Of a DNA stretch of 64,000 nucleotides, positions 9,011-17,860 are shown piece after piece; within the stretch, counting starts at the first letter, position 1, and each line of letters starts with the position of its first letter. The notes beneath the pieces were generated by a model. That model had not been told where the DNA came from. It saw only the letters and a list, made by a program, of their open reading frames with translations, and did no database searches. The stretch covers positions 7,316,001 to 7,380,000 of the forward strand of contig NZ_JADBEB010000001.1 of the NCBI RefSeq assembly GCF_014874095.1. Direction: 5' to 3'. A program made the translations under genes and the position numbers. This DNA is from Plantactinospora soyae (GTDB lineage Bacteria > Actinomycetota > Actinomycetes > Mycobacteriales > Micromonosporaceae).

Positions 9011-9976
9011 ATGCCAACGACTATTTCACGCATCAGCCGTAGCTGGATTCCGTACGCGGCACTGCTCGTGCTGTTCTGGGGCGTATGGGGAGCCTTCTCC
9101 GCCGTCCCGACCAGGGACTACGGCTACCCCGACGGCATGGTCTACGTCGTCTGGTCCCTCACGATGATCATACCGGCCGTCGTCGCCCTGCGCGGCAACC
9201 GGCTGGACCGCCGCCCGATCGCAGCCGTGTACGGGCTGCTGGTCGGCCTGACCGGCGCCGGCGGCCAGTTGCTGCTGTTCAAGGCGCTCACCATCGGCCC
9301 GGCCTACCTGATCTTCCCGCTGATCGCGCTGTCTCCGGCGATCACCGTGCTGATGGCCACGGCGCTGCTGCGCGAACGCATCCCCCGGCTCGCCGTGATC
9401 GGCGTGATCACCGCGCTGGTCGCGGTCGTGCTGTTCAGCGTCAGCGACGGCGACGGTTCCGCCACCGGTGGTACCTGGTTGATCCTGGCCATCGTGGTCT
9501 GCGTCGCCTGGGGCGTGCAGGCCTACTTCATGCGTAAGGCAGCCACGGTCGGCGTCAACGACGCCACCACCTTCACCTGGATGACGATCAGCGGCCTGCT
9601 GCTGGTGCCGATCGCCATCTGGATGGCCGGTGGCCTGGCGCTGGACGCGCCGTGGCAGGCGCCGACCCTCGCCGCGGTCACCCAACTGCTCAACGCCGTC
9701 GGCGCGCTGTTCCTGGTGATGGCGTTCAGCCGGGGCAAGGCCTCGATCGTGGCCCCCACGACCAACGCCCTGGCGCCCGTGCTGACCGTGATCCTCTCAC
9801 TGATCGTCTACCAGACGGTGCCGACGATCTACGCCACGATCGGCATCGTGCTCGCCATCGTCGGGTCCACCCTGATGGTCTACGCCGACGAGAAGCGCGG
9901 CGAGGCCGCGGCGGCGAACGTGGCCGACGCGGCCAGCCGCGACCGGGACGGCGCGCCGGACGTCGCCGTACCGTAA
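9011..9976 (+). CDS. EamA/DMT-superfamily permease, probable amino-sugar transporter
   Basis: The 321-aa protein has about ten hydrophobic helices in two EamA-like halves: LTGAGGQLLLFKALTIGPAYLIFPLIALSPAITVL fits the first repeat and NAVGALFLVMAFSRGKASIVAPTTNALAPVLT the second. A good RBS (GAGGAGG) overlaps the kinase end. DMT permeases move small metabolites across the inner membrane. Its place as the last gene of the aga-like run suggests it brings in galactosamine or a related sugar instead of a PTS or ABC system. Substrate is inferred from context only. Confidence 0.85.
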   Translation: MPTTISRISRSWIPYAALLVLFWGVWGAFSAVPTRDYGYPDGMVYVVWSLTMIIPAVVALRGNRLDRRPIAAVYGLLVGLTGAGGQLLLFKALTIGPAYLIFPLIALSPAITVLMATALLRERIPRLAVIGVITALVAVVLFSVSDGDGSATGGTWLILAIVVCVAWGVQAYFMRKAATVGVNDATTFTWMTISGLLLVPIAIWMAGGLALDAPWQAPTLAAVTQLLNAVGALFLVMAFSRGKASIVAPTTNALAPVLTVILSLIVYQTVPTIYATIGIVLAIVGSTLMVYADEKRGEAAAANVADAASRDRDGAPDVAVP

Positions 9977-9995
9977 TCGCCAGATCGACATCGAC

Positions 9996-10036
9996 GGCCG
10001 CCGGTCCGGACCCCAGTCCGGGCCGGCGGCCTTTTT
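9996..10036 (+). terminator. Intrinsic terminator closing the galactosamine operon
   Basis: A 16-bp GC-rich stem (9996-10011 with 10016-10031, one G-T pair), a 4-nt loop and five T residues form a textbook rho-independent terminator 20 bp after the permease stop. Confidence 0.92.
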
Positions 10037-10450
10037 GCGGCTGTGGCGTGGCCATGAGTACTGAGTCGCCCGGCCCCGACGAACGCGTATATGCCCGGTC
10101 TTGTTTGCGCCACGGAAGCCCGCCGGTGGTCGGGAGGTCATCAAGGTCGGCGACCGTGGCGGACCGGGCCCGATTCGGGCCTGACCCGGGAGCCGGCGGC
10201 CCCGGTCGGGCGGCAAGCGGGGCAAAGCGGGGTGTTTTGCCTAACACTTGAGGTCATGAGCTGCTCAGCTCGATCGGTACGGCGATACCGTATCCCCGTG
10301 CCGAAAGGTCGTCCGGGACTCGGGCGGCAGGACGACGGCCCCTGGGGCCGGTGGCCGCGGCATCGACGAGGTTCGGCGGCGTTCTCGGTCCGCCTCCGAC
10401 GGCAACTCGCCCGTGTCCCAACGCCGTGACCAGGTCAAGAAAGGCTTGAT
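10037..10450. other. Intergenic region with small dyads upstream of the flavoenzyme
   Basis: No credible gene is seen. A dyad CGGTA-N6-TACCG lies at 10275-10290, 160 bp before the flavoenzyme start. It could be an operator for the TetR encoded at 11835, but this is speculative. Confidence 0.35.
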
Positions 10451-11830
10451 ATGTCCCACCCCTCAGGCATTCCATCCGCGCTGGCCGCTGTTCGGGGACC
10501 CGTCCTCTTTCCGGGCGACGACGGTTTCCTCGGCGAGGCGGCGGTGTTCAACACGACCGTCAGCCACGAGCCGTACGTGATCATCGGGGCCACCGACGTG
10601 AACGATGTCCGCTCGGCGGTCCGCTTCGCGCGGGAGGAGGACCGCTCCGTCGCGGTCCTCAACACCGGACACGGCCCTTCCGTGTCCGTTTCTTCCGAGG
10701 CGGTCATGATCACTACGCGTCGGATGACGGGCCTGACTATCGACGGGGAGCGGCGGACCGCCCGGGTCGAGGCGGGCGTCAACTGGGGGCAGGTGGTCGA
10801 GGAGGCCGCCAAGCTCGGACTCGCGCCGCTCGCGGGTTCCTCACCACAGGTCGGCGTCGTGGGTTACACGCTGGGCGGTGGCGTGAGCGTCACGATCGGC
10901 CGGGCCTTCGGTTACGCGGCCGACCATGTCCGGGCGATCGAGATCGTGACTCCCGACGGCGAAGTCCGCCACGTCGCGCCGGATTCCGAGCCGGAGCTGC
11001 TCTTCGCCCTGCTCGGCGGGAAGGGCAACTTCGGTGTCGTCACCGCGATGGAGTTCAGCCTCTTCCCCGTCCCGGAGCTGTACGCGGGATTCCTGCAGTT
11101 CGCGGGCGAAGACGCCGGTGCGGTGCTGGAGGCCTACCGGTTGCTCGCCGCCACGGCGCCCGACGACCTGACTTCGTCGATCGTCTTCCTGCGCGTACCC
11201 GACCTGCCGTACATTCCCGAATTCATGCGGGGGAAGCTCAGCATCTTCGTCCGATTGTCGTACCTGGGCCCGGCGGCCGACGGCGAAACGTTGATCGCCC
11301 CGATGCGGGCTGCCGCTCCGGTGCTCGTCGACACCGTGGCCACCATGCCTCTCGCGCAGATCGCCACCATCACCAACGATCCGACCGATCCCGGCACCGC
11401 CGTCGAACACTTCGCGATGCTGGACGAGTTGTCACCGTCGGCGGTGGACGCGATCCTCGAACTCGCGGGTCCGGACTCCGAGGGGCACCTCACGCTCGTC
11501 AACCTGACCCAGCTCGGCGGCGCGTTCGGGAGGCCACCGGAACGGCCGAACGCCGTACGACGCGACGTCGCCTTCGCCGTGATCGCGTTGACCGTCCTGC
11601 CGCCCGGCGAGCCGACCACCGGCAAGGACCTGGGACTGGAGCTGACCGGTCGGCTCACCCGGCTCAACGGCCGGAAGCACCCCAGCTACCTGTCGCCGGC
11701 TGACACTTCCGTCGAGAACGTACGGCTGGCGTACGACGAGGCGACCTACGAACGGCTTCGGACGGCGAAGACCGAGCGGGACCCACGGAACATGTTCCGC
11801 TGGAACTACAACATCCCGCCTCGGGCATAG
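10451..11830 (+). CDS. FAD-linked oxidoreductase, berberine-bridge-enzyme family
   Basis: The 459-aa protein shows the FAD-binding type-4 (VAO/PCMH) domain at residues about 30-210 and the BBE-like C-terminus ending NMFRWNYNIPP. The flavin-attachment histidine is in NTGHGPS. The second attachment site, usually a cysteine before VGVxGYxLGGG, is serine here (GSSPQVGVVGYTLGGG), so the flavin is probably bound by one bond only. Such enzymes oxidise sugars, alcohols or natural products with O2. Four bases separate it from the TetR gene, which probably controls it. Confidence 0.9.
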   Translation: MSHPSGIPSALAAVRGPVLFPGDDGFLGEAAVFNTTVSHEPYVIIGATDVNDVRSAVRFAREEDRSVAVLNTGHGPSVSVSSEAVMITTRRMTGLTIDGERRTARVEAGVNWGQVVEEAAKLGLAPLAGSSPQVGVVGYTLGGGVSVTIGRAFGYAADHVRAIEIVTPDGEVRHVAPDSEPELLFALLGGKGNFGVVTAMEFSLFPVPELYAGFLQFAGEDAGAVLEAYRLLAATAPDDLTSSIVFLRVPDLPYIPEFMRGKLSIFVRLSYLGPAADGETLIAPMRAAAPVLVDTVATMPLAQIATITNDPTDPGTAVEHFAMLDELSPSAVDAILELAGPDSEGHLTLVNLTQLGGAFGRPPERPNAVRRDVAFAVIALTVLPPGEPTTGKDLGLELTGRLTRLNGRKHPSYLSPADTSVENVRLAYDEATYERLRTAKTERDPRNMFRWNYNIPPRA

Positions 11831-11834
11831 GGAC

Positions 11835-12434
11835 ATGGCGATTCGGAGAAGCCGTGCCGGCGGCGCGAAGCGGGCCGTCGTGCTGGACGCCGTGGCAGGT
11901 GTGCTCGCCGCTCGCGGCTACGAGAACACGCGGTTCACGGACGTGTCGGCGGCCAGCGGTGTCGCGGTCAGCACCCTGCAGAACTACTTCGGCTCGCGCG
12001 AGGACATGATCATCGAAGCCATGGAGGTCTTCACCGACCGGGAAGTAGACGCCCAGGCAACGGTGGCCGCCGCCGAGGCCGATCCGTGGCGACGACTCGT
12101 CGCGCTGGTGGACCGGAGTCTGCTCAACTCGGAGAGCAGCAGGCAGATCCTCGTCGAGTTCTGGCGATCCGCCATGCGTGACGACGACCTCCGCGACTAC
12201 AGCGCGGAGGTGCAGACGCGTTACCGCGCGCCCTTCCTGACCGCTGTGCGGGAAGGCAGCGAGCGGGGTGAATTCAGGCTGGCCCAGGACGCCGAGGCCG
12301 TAACGGATCTCCTGCTCGCTGCCCTGGCCGGGCTGATCGTCTCTCGCGTCCAGCACCACCCCACGCCGTCACCCGCGCAGTTCCGCGACGTTCTGCTTGC
12401 CCAGCTCAGGCTGATGCTTGGCATCCAAGGCTGA
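11835..12434 (+). CDS. TetR-family transcriptional regulator
   Basis: This 199-aa protein has an N-terminal TetR helix-turn-helix at residues about 15-60 (VLAARGYENTRFTDVSAASGVAVSTLQNYFGSR) and an all-helical effector domain. It starts 4 bp after the flavoenzyme stop, so the two are cotranscribed. It is the natural candidate to regulate this operon of flavoenzyme, ABM-fold protein and quinone oxidoreductase. Confidence 0.9.
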   Translation: MAIRRSRAGGAKRAVVLDAVAGVLAARGYENTRFTDVSAASGVAVSTLQNYFGSREDMIIEAMEVFTDREVDAQATVAAAEADPWRRLVALVDRSLLNSESSRQILVEFWRSAMRDDDLRDYSAEVQTRYRAPFLTAVREGSERGEFRLAQDAEAVTDLLLAALAGLIVSRVQHHPTPSPAQFRDVLLAQLRLMLGIQG

Positions 12435-12464
12435 ATGTCCCGTACCCGAACGGATCGAGGAGCC

Positions 12465-12764
12465 ATGGCTACCGTTGAACTCACCCGCTTCCACGTGCCC
12501 GCGGAACGCGCCGACACCCTGCTGGCCGCACGGCCCGCGATGCTGCGCGACTTCGAGGCCGACCGCACCGGCTTTCTCGGCGCGCAACTGATCCGGCTGA
12601 CCGCGGACGTCTGGCTGGACATCGTCTTCTGGCGCTCACCCGAGGACTTCGCCGAGTCCCGGCGCCGGGGCGCCGACCGGCCCGGCATCCAGGCGTTCTT
12701 CTCGCTGATCGACAAGGTGATCAGCGTCGAGGAGGGCACCACCACCGAACCGGCAGGTGCGTGA
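12465..12764 (+). CDS. Small ABM-like dimeric alpha/beta-barrel protein
   Basis: The 99-aa protein has the layout of antibiotic-biosynthesis-monooxygenase or YdhR-like folds: VELTRFHVPAERADTLLAARPAML, then GFLGAQLIRL and WLDIVFWRSPEDFAES. It would form a small dimeric barrel that can oxidise or bind aromatic compounds. ATG 12465 follows GAGGAG at good spacing, so the upstream ATG 12435 is not favoured. Its stop overlaps the start of the next oxidoreductase gene (TGATG). Confidence 0.75.
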   Translation: MATVELTRFHVPAERADTLLAARPAMLRDFEADRTGFLGAQLIRLTADVWLDIVFWRSPEDFAESRRRGADRPGIQAFFSLIDKVISVEEGTTTEPAGA

Positions 12765-13750
12765 TGCGCGCGGCGTGGTACGACCGGCAGGGCCCGGCGC
12801 GCGAGGTGCTCCAGGTCGGGAAGTTGCCCGATCCGTCGCCGGGCGAGGGCGAGGTCCGGGTCCGGGTGTCGATTTCCGGGATCCACGTCGGTGACCTGGG
12901 CAAACGGCAGGGCTGGTGGGGGTCCACCATGTCATTCCCCCGGGTCGTCCCACACGGTGACGGTGCCGGGACGATCGACGCCGTCGGACCCGGCGTCGAC
13001 CCGTCCCGGATCGGCGAACGGGTCTGGGTCTACCTCGCCCAGTCGTACCGCCCGTTCGGCAGCGCCGCCGAATACACCGTGGTACCGGCCCGGCACGCCG
13101 TAACGTTGCCTGCCGACGTGCCGTACGAGCAGGCCGCCGGCCTCGGCATCCCCGGCATCACCGCCCACCGGGCGATCTTCGCCGACGGGCCGGTGACCGA
13201 TCAGCGGGTACTCGTCACCGGAGCCCTCGGCGCGGTCGGCCGGGCCGCGGTGGCGGTCGCCCGCCGGGGCGGCGCCACCGTGATCGCGACAGTACGGACC
13301 CCGGACCAGGTCGAACAGGTACTGGCCGCAGGGGCGCACCACGCGATCGACACCGCCGGCGGCGACCTGGCCACCCGGATCCTCGAACAGACCGGTGGGG
13401 AGCTGATCGACCGGGTGGCCGAGCTGGCTTTCGACGTCAACCTGGCGACCAACCTGGAAATTCTCCGGTACGGCGGCGTGATCGCCACCTACGCCACCGG
13501 TGCGGCCGAGCCACGCATCCCGTACTGGCCGCTGGGGTTCAAGAACATCACCGTCCGGTTCCTCAGCAACGACGACTTCCCGGAGCCCGCGAACGAGGCC
13601 GCCGCCACCGAACTGACAGCCGCGCTGGTCGCCGGTGACCTGCGCTACCCGATCGCCGCCCGGTTGCCGTTGACGGAGATCGCGCAGGCACATGAACTGG
13701 CCGAACACAGCTCGGCCAGGGGTCGGATCGTCCTGGACATCGAACAATGA
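12764..13750 (+). CDS. Zeta-crystallin-type NADPH:quinone oxidoreductase (MDR superfamily)
   Basis: The 328-aa protein has the GroES-like catalytic domain at residues about 1-120 and a Rossmann domain at about 125-270, with the nucleotide-binding motif VLVTGALGAVGRAAVAVARRGG. No zinc-binding cysteines are present, as in quinone reductases. The substrate is likely a quinone or enone. The start overlaps the preceding stop (TGATG), indicating coupling to the ABM-fold gene; a GTG one codon upstream is an alternative. Confidence 0.88.
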   Translation: MRAAWYDRQGPAREVLQVGKLPDPSPGEGEVRVRVSISGIHVGDLGKRQGWWGSTMSFPRVVPHGDGAGTIDAVGPGVDPSRIGERVWVYLAQSYRPFGSAAEYTVVPARHAVTLPADVPYEQAAGLGIPGITAHRAIFADGPVTDQRVLVTGALGAVGRAAVAVARRGGATVIATVRTPDQVEQVLAAGAHHAIDTAGGDLATRILEQTGGELIDRVAELAFDVNLATNLEILRYGGVIATYATGAAEPRIPYWPLGFKNITVRFLSNDDFPEPANEAAATELTAALVAGDLRYPIAARLPLTEIAQAHELAEHSSARGRIVLDIEQ

Positions 13751-13808
13751 CCGTCGCGATCACCGGCGCGAACGGCGCCGTCCGGCGGCACGGACCTGTG
13801 GAACGACC

Positions 13809-14951
13809 ATGATCTGGACAGCCGGTTTCCGCACCGCGGTCATCAGTCCCTACGAGCAACTCCAGTTCAGCGAACCCTGTGGCTTCGCCGACCAGACCGT
13901 ACGTCAGGTCCTGCACATGGCCGGCGGTGGAGAGGCTTTCCGCGTACGCCTGACGAACCGTTACGGCCGCACTCCGCTGACCATCGGCGCCGCGACGGTC
14001 GCCGTCGGCCACCGGCAGGCTGCCCTCACCTTCGACGGCGGCGCCGAACAATGTGTCGTCCCGGCCGGCGAGGAGGCCGTCGGGGATCCGGTCGATCTTC
14101 CTGTTGCCGCCGGCACAGACCTGGTCGTCAGCCTCTATCTTCCGGAGAAGACCGGTCTGGCCACCTATTCCCACAGGCCGGCCGAACTCGCTCGGATAGT
14201 CGACGGGAACCACGTCACGTCTGACGCGCTTTCTCGGGCCGAGCAGGTGGAATCCAGGTTCTACATCTCGGGTGTCGACGTGCTGGCCCCGGACACCGCG
14301 ATCGCCGTGGCCTTCGGCGACTCCTGGTTCGAGGGAGTCGGCACCAGGACCAGCGCGAACCATCGCTCCGTCGACTTCCTCAACCGGCGCCTTCAGCGAG
14401 GGTGGGTCGTCAACCAGGGCATCGCCGGGAACCGCCTCCTGCGCGACGGGATCGGCGAACACGCGCTGGCGCGCTTCGACCGCGATGTGCTGCCGATACC
14501 CGCCCTGACCCACGTTCTGGTGCACTTCGGCATCAACGACCTCGCCCTGCCCGCCATCCTGGGTGAACCTCCCGCCACCGCCGAGGCACTCATCGAAGGC
14601 TTCACCGCCCTGGCCAACCGCGCCCACGAGGCGGACCTGAAGATCCTCGCCGGCACCATCGGTCCCTTCGCGGGCGGCGGCCCCGGGGTCGGCACGCGGG
14701 AGGCCCTTGCGATCCGACGCGAGGTGAACGACTGGATCCGTACGGCGGGCGCCTTCGACGCCGTCTTCGATGTGGCCCGAGCCGTCGCCAACCCGCACGC
14801 CCCCGACTACATCCACCCCGGCCTGGACAGCGGCGACGGCATGCACCTGAACGACAACGGCGCCAAGGCGATGGCCGACGCGGTCAACCTGGACGACCTC
14901 GCACTCCACACTTCTGGTGCTGACCGACCGTCGACGCCGGACGGGCCGTAG
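13809..14951 (+). CDS. SGNH/GDSL-family hydrolase or esterase
   Basis: From ATG 13809 the protein has 380 aa. The N-terminal 150 residues are a beta-rich module (VRLTNRYGRTPLTIG). The SGNH core follows: AVAFGDSWFEGVG (block I, Ser), GIAGNRLL (Gly), VHFGINDL (Asn) and DGMHLNDNG (catalytic Asp-His). This architecture is that of GDSL esterases acting on acyl groups of sugars or lipids. No clear signal peptide is seen at this start. It stands 60 bp after the quinone reductase on the same strand. Confidence 0.9.
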   Translation: MIWTAGFRTAVISPYEQLQFSEPCGFADQTVRQVLHMAGGGEAFRVRLTNRYGRTPLTIGAATVAVGHRQAALTFDGGAEQCVVPAGEEAVGDPVDLPVAAGTDLVVSLYLPEKTGLATYSHRPAELARIVDGNHVTSDALSRAEQVESRFYISGVDVLAPDTAIAVAFGDSWFEGVGTRTSANHRSVDFLNRRLQRGWVVNQGIAGNRLLRDGIGEHALARFDRDVLPIPALTHVLVHFGINDLALPAILGEPPATAEALIEGFTALANRAHEADLKILAGTIGPFAGGGPGVGTREALAIRREVNDWIRTAGAFDAVFDVARAVANPHAPDYIHPGLDSGDGMHLNDNGAKAMADAVNLDDLALHTSGADRPSTPDGP

Positions 14952-14991
14952 GGTGCTGAGCACGCCATGACACAGCGGTGAGAGCGGATTG

Positions 14992-15720
14992 ATGAACTTC
15001 AGCGAGAACGTGCGCGCGGCGTTCCGGCGCGGTGAGACCGACGCCGTGGTACGCATGAGCGAGGCCGAGATCGTCCGGGCCCAGGCGGCCGGAGACCCGG
15101 CGGGCGAGGTGGAGGCCCGGTACAGCCTGGCCCGGGTCGCCATCCGCGGCGGTGACCTCCCGGGCGGCCAGGCCCGGGCCCGGGAGGCGCTCGCGGTCGC
15201 GGTGCGCTCCGGTGACCGGAGCCTCGAGGAACGGCCGAGGCACGTGCTGGCTGCCGTGGCCCGGATGTCCGGCGACCTGCTCCGGGCCCGGGAGCTGTAC
15301 CAGGAGAGCATCGCACTCAACGAGGCGCTCGACCAGCCGAAGACAGTCAACTCCGAATATCACAACCTCGCCTTCTGTGAGCTGGGTCTGGGCAATCTCG
15401 ACGTGGCGAGGAAACTGTTCGCCGAGGGCCGTGAGCGGGTGTTCCACCACGGCTGGGCCGACTTCGTGCCGTACGTCTGCGTGGCGGGCGCCGCGCTCGC
15501 CTCGGCCGAGGATGACTACCTGCGGACGGCACGAATGATCGGTGTCGCGGATGCCGCCTTCGCGTCGCTCGGCCAGGTACCGGATCCCGACGACGCGGCC
15601 GACCTCGCCAAAGCACGCGCCGCCGCGACCGAGGCGCTCGGCCCGGCCGCCTTCGCCGAGGAGTACGCACGAGGGCAGCTCCTCGACCCGCGGGCGGCCT
15701 TCGCCGACGATCGACGCTGA
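14992..15720 (+). CDS. Tetratricopeptide-repeat protein
   Basis: The 242-aa all-helical protein has several TPR-like units, such as VEARYSLARVAIRGGDLPGGQARAREAL and LLRARELYQESIALNEAL. Its end (ALGPAAFAEEYARGQLLD) resembles the tail of large LuxR/AfsR-type ATPase regulators. No DNA-binding or ATPase domain is present, so it is a stand-alone repeat module, probably for protein binding. Start ATG 14992 is preferred over the adjacent TTG. Confidence 0.7.
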   Translation: MNFSENVRAAFRRGETDAVVRMSEAEIVRAQAAGDPAGEVEARYSLARVAIRGGDLPGGQARAREALAVAVRSGDRSLEERPRHVLAAVARMSGDLLRARELYQESIALNEALDQPKTVNSEYHNLAFCELGLGNLDVARKLFAEGRERVFHHGWADFVPYVCVAGAALASAEDDYLRTARMIGVADAAFASLGQVPDPDDAADLAKARAAATEALGPAAFAEEYARGQLLDPRAAFADDRR

Positions 15721-16074
15721 CGCAGCGCTACTCAAAGCCTGGCCGCCGTGGCCCGGCCGACGGCGCTCGATGCTGGGAAGGCTCCGTGCCGGGGCGCTCA
15801 GTGCCGGGGGCGGAGGAAGTCGAAGACGAGGAAAGCGCGCCCGGGTAAGGGCTCGCCGCCATCGGGGTGCCCAGAGGTCCTCCCCGCGCAGCCGCCGGAA
15901 CTCGGCCCGCATCGCCGGGTCGTCCTTGAACATGTGCCGCACGACGGCGCGGATGATGGGGCTCGCCATGATGGCCCCGGCCAAGGGCTCTGCCACGCCT
16001 CACCTGACACCCTGTTCGGACCCATGCCGTCGCGTCGTGTCGCGGCCGGCTACCCATGACGGTCACGGAACCGG
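15721..16074 (-). other. Gap holding a possible gene relic on the minus strand
   Basis: Around 15855-15996 the minus strand has a short run with strongly coding-like third positions (AGAIMASPIIRAVVRHMFKD, then MRAEFRRLRGEDLW) that ends in poor sequence. No family was recognised. It may be the remnant of a decayed gene downstream of the alpha/beta hydrolase. Confidence 0.3.
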
Positions 16075-17019
16075 TCACCTCGGCAGGAGCTGGCCGACGA
16101 AATCCTGGACTGCGTGATTCAGCTGGGTGAGGCCCGGCTCCTCGATCGGCAGGTGCCCGGCTTCGTCGAGGAGCCGAAGGCGCTTGGTCGCGGCGATGCG
16201 TTCGTAGAACGGCAGGCTGAGCTCCAGGGGGGTCCAGCGGTCGGCTGCCGGGTGCGTCATCAGTACCGGGCAGGTGGTGAACTCCTCGGGCTCGACCGCC
16301 GGGGCTGAGCACAGGAAGGTACGCAGGAACCTCATCGGGACCAGGTTGCCGCCGCCGCAGGGATCCGTGGCGACCAGGGTGGTCAGCGACGGGTTGTTGC
16401 TCATCGCAGCCATGTTCGCCACCCAGCGCATGGGGATGCGGAGCCGATCCAGCGCACGCATCTGGTGCAGCGCCGGCACCGCGAGCCGACCCATGATCGG
16501 CAGGCGGGTCATCCGCATCCGGACCGCGACGTCGCGTGGGTCGAGCAGGCACGTCACGATCAGCCCGGAGACGCCGCCACGCGCGGCGACCGAATAGGCC
16601 AGCATCCCACCCATGCTCGCCCCGAACAGGATCACCGGTCGGCCATCGCGCGCCTGCTCCGCCGCCACCAGGTCGGCGAGGCAGTCGATCCAGTCCTGAT
16701 AGGCGACCGGTCGCTTCCCGGCCCCGGTCAACCCGTAGCCGATCAGGTCCGGCGCCACCACCTCCACCGGTGAGGTGTGGGCGAACAGACGGGCGTACGG
16801 GGCCAGCATCCGTCCGTAGCCGCCGGCGCCGTGTACCAGGATGAGCTTGACGGGCGCGTCCGGTGCGACCAGGCGATCCAGATGAACGTCTGTGCCGCGC
16901 CACCTCCACCACTGCTCGCGCGGGGCCTTGCCCGGGTCGTACCGCAGATGTGCGGCGTAGAACCGCTGGTAGCCGCGCCAGTGGGTGACCTCGTCGTAGC
17001 TGCGTTGTGCGCCGTTCAC
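16075..17019 (-). CDS. Alpha/beta-fold hydrolase
   Basis: The 314-aa protein has an oxyanion motif LVHGAGGYGRML, the nucleophile elbow GASMGGM, the acid Asp in PAADRWTP and the His in DEAGHLPIEE, so the full Ser-Asp-His triad is visible. It has no signal peptide and is cytoplasmic. It is transcribed away from the TetR gene that starts about 130 bp upstream, a common arrangement for a regulator and its target detoxification esterase. Substrate unknown. Confidence 0.87.
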   Translation of the reverse strand: MNGAQRSYDEVTHWRGYQRFYAAHLRYDPGKAPREQWWRWRGTDVHLDRLVAPDAPVKLILVHGAGGYGRMLAPYARLFAHTSPVEVVAPDLIGYGLTGAGKRPVAYQDWIDCLADLVAAEQARDGRPVILFGASMGGMLAYSVAARGGVSGLIVTCLLDPRDVAVRMRMTRLPIMGRLAVPALHQMRALDRLRIPMRWVANMAAMSNNPSLTTLVATDPCGGGNLVPMRFLRTFLCSAPAVEPEEFTTCPVLMTHPAADRWTPLELSLPFYERIAATKRLRLLDEAGHLPIEEPGLTQLNHAVQDFVGQLLPR

Positions 17020-17098
17020 CGTTGTCCTTTCAGGTCGGTCCAGCGCCGAAGGCCGAACCTGCTGCGCTGCGGGATCCAGTGTTCTGCCCGCCCTCGGC

Positions 17099-17120
17099 TA
17101 TGATATGAGGAATTACTCAT
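17099..17120 (+). promoter_or_regulatory. TetR promoter -10 element and dyad operator
   Basis: TATGAT at 17099-17104 is a good -10 hexamer. It is followed at once by the dyad ATGAG-gaatta-CTCAT (17105-17120), placed where a bound repressor would block transcription. The start of transcription would lie within the dyad, so the ATG at 17105 cannot be the start codon of the regulator. Confidence 0.5.
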
Positions 17121-17146
17121 GTTCATGTACTCGCATTTCGGGGGTT

Positions 17147-17785
17147 GTGTTGCCTTCTCGGCCGTCGCCGCATCAGCCCAGGAAGACGCCCCAGCAGCAA
17201 CGCGCCCGGCAGACCCGACAGCGCATCCTCGACGCGGCGGCTCGCGTTTTCACCGAGTACGGGTACGCCGCAGGCACCACCGACCGCATCGCCGAGGCCG
17301 CGAAACTGTCCGTTGGTTCGGTGTACCAGTACTTCCCGAACAAGGACTCGATCCTGCTCACCCTGACCCTGGCCCACATCGACGAGGGCATCGAGGCCGT
17401 GCGAGCGAGCCTGACCGCCGTCGCCACCTCGCCGGTGCGCCCGGAGCAGTGGCTGCCGGCGATGGTCGGCGCGTACGCCGACCTGCACAGCCACAACCCG
17501 CGCCTGCACAAGGTGCTGTTCGAGGAGTCTCCGCGCCCTCCCGAACTGCTCGATCGATTTCACCAGGCCGAACGGGACGCCGCCGACGCCGTCGAGCAGT
17601 TCCTGCGTTCCGACCCCAGCCTCGACCTCGCCGACCCGACCCGCAGCGCCCGCGTCGTGGTGGCGGTCATCGAGTCCCTGGTCCACCGGTTCGTCAGCCA
17701 ACGACCAGACGACGTCGACAGCCCCCACCTGACCAGTGAGATCGTCGACCTGCTGGTCGCCTACCTACGCGCGGAACGCGTTTAG
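17147..17785 (+). CDS. TetR-family transcriptional regulator
   Basis: From GTG 17147 the protein has 212 aa. The HTH is at residues about 25-70 (RILDAAARVFTEYGYAAGTTDRIAEAAKLSVGSVYQYFPNKDS) and the C-terminal domain resembles the AcrR type. GTG 17147 is chosen because the longer frame starting at 17105 would begin inside the promoter/operator dyad. It lies divergent to the alpha/beta hydrolase, its likely target. Confidence 0.88.
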   Translation: MLPSRPSPHQPRKTPQQQRARQTRQRILDAAARVFTEYGYAAGTTDRIAEAAKLSVGSVYQYFPNKDSILLTLTLAHIDEGIEAVRASLTAVATSPVRPEQWLPAMVGAYADLHSHNPRLHKVLFEESPRPPELLDRFHQAERDAADAVEQFLRSDPSLDLADPTRSARVVVAVIESLVHRFVSQRPDDVDSPHLTSEIVDLLVAYLRAERV

Positions 17786-17860
17786 GGATTGGTTACGGGA
17801 TGGCTGCGGCGGCTACGGTGGACCGGCGTCGATCATCTCGCCGGAGGAGACGGAACTGTC

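Noticed and set aside
10054-10251. A 65-codon frame after the galactosamine terminator
   Set aside because: Composition is Arg/Gly/Pro-rich as in random GC-rich DNA, there is no RBS and no similarity recognised.
17105-17146. Longer start (ATG 17105) for the TetR gene
   Set aside because: It lies within a -10 element/operator dyad, so it would be upstream of or at the transcription start.
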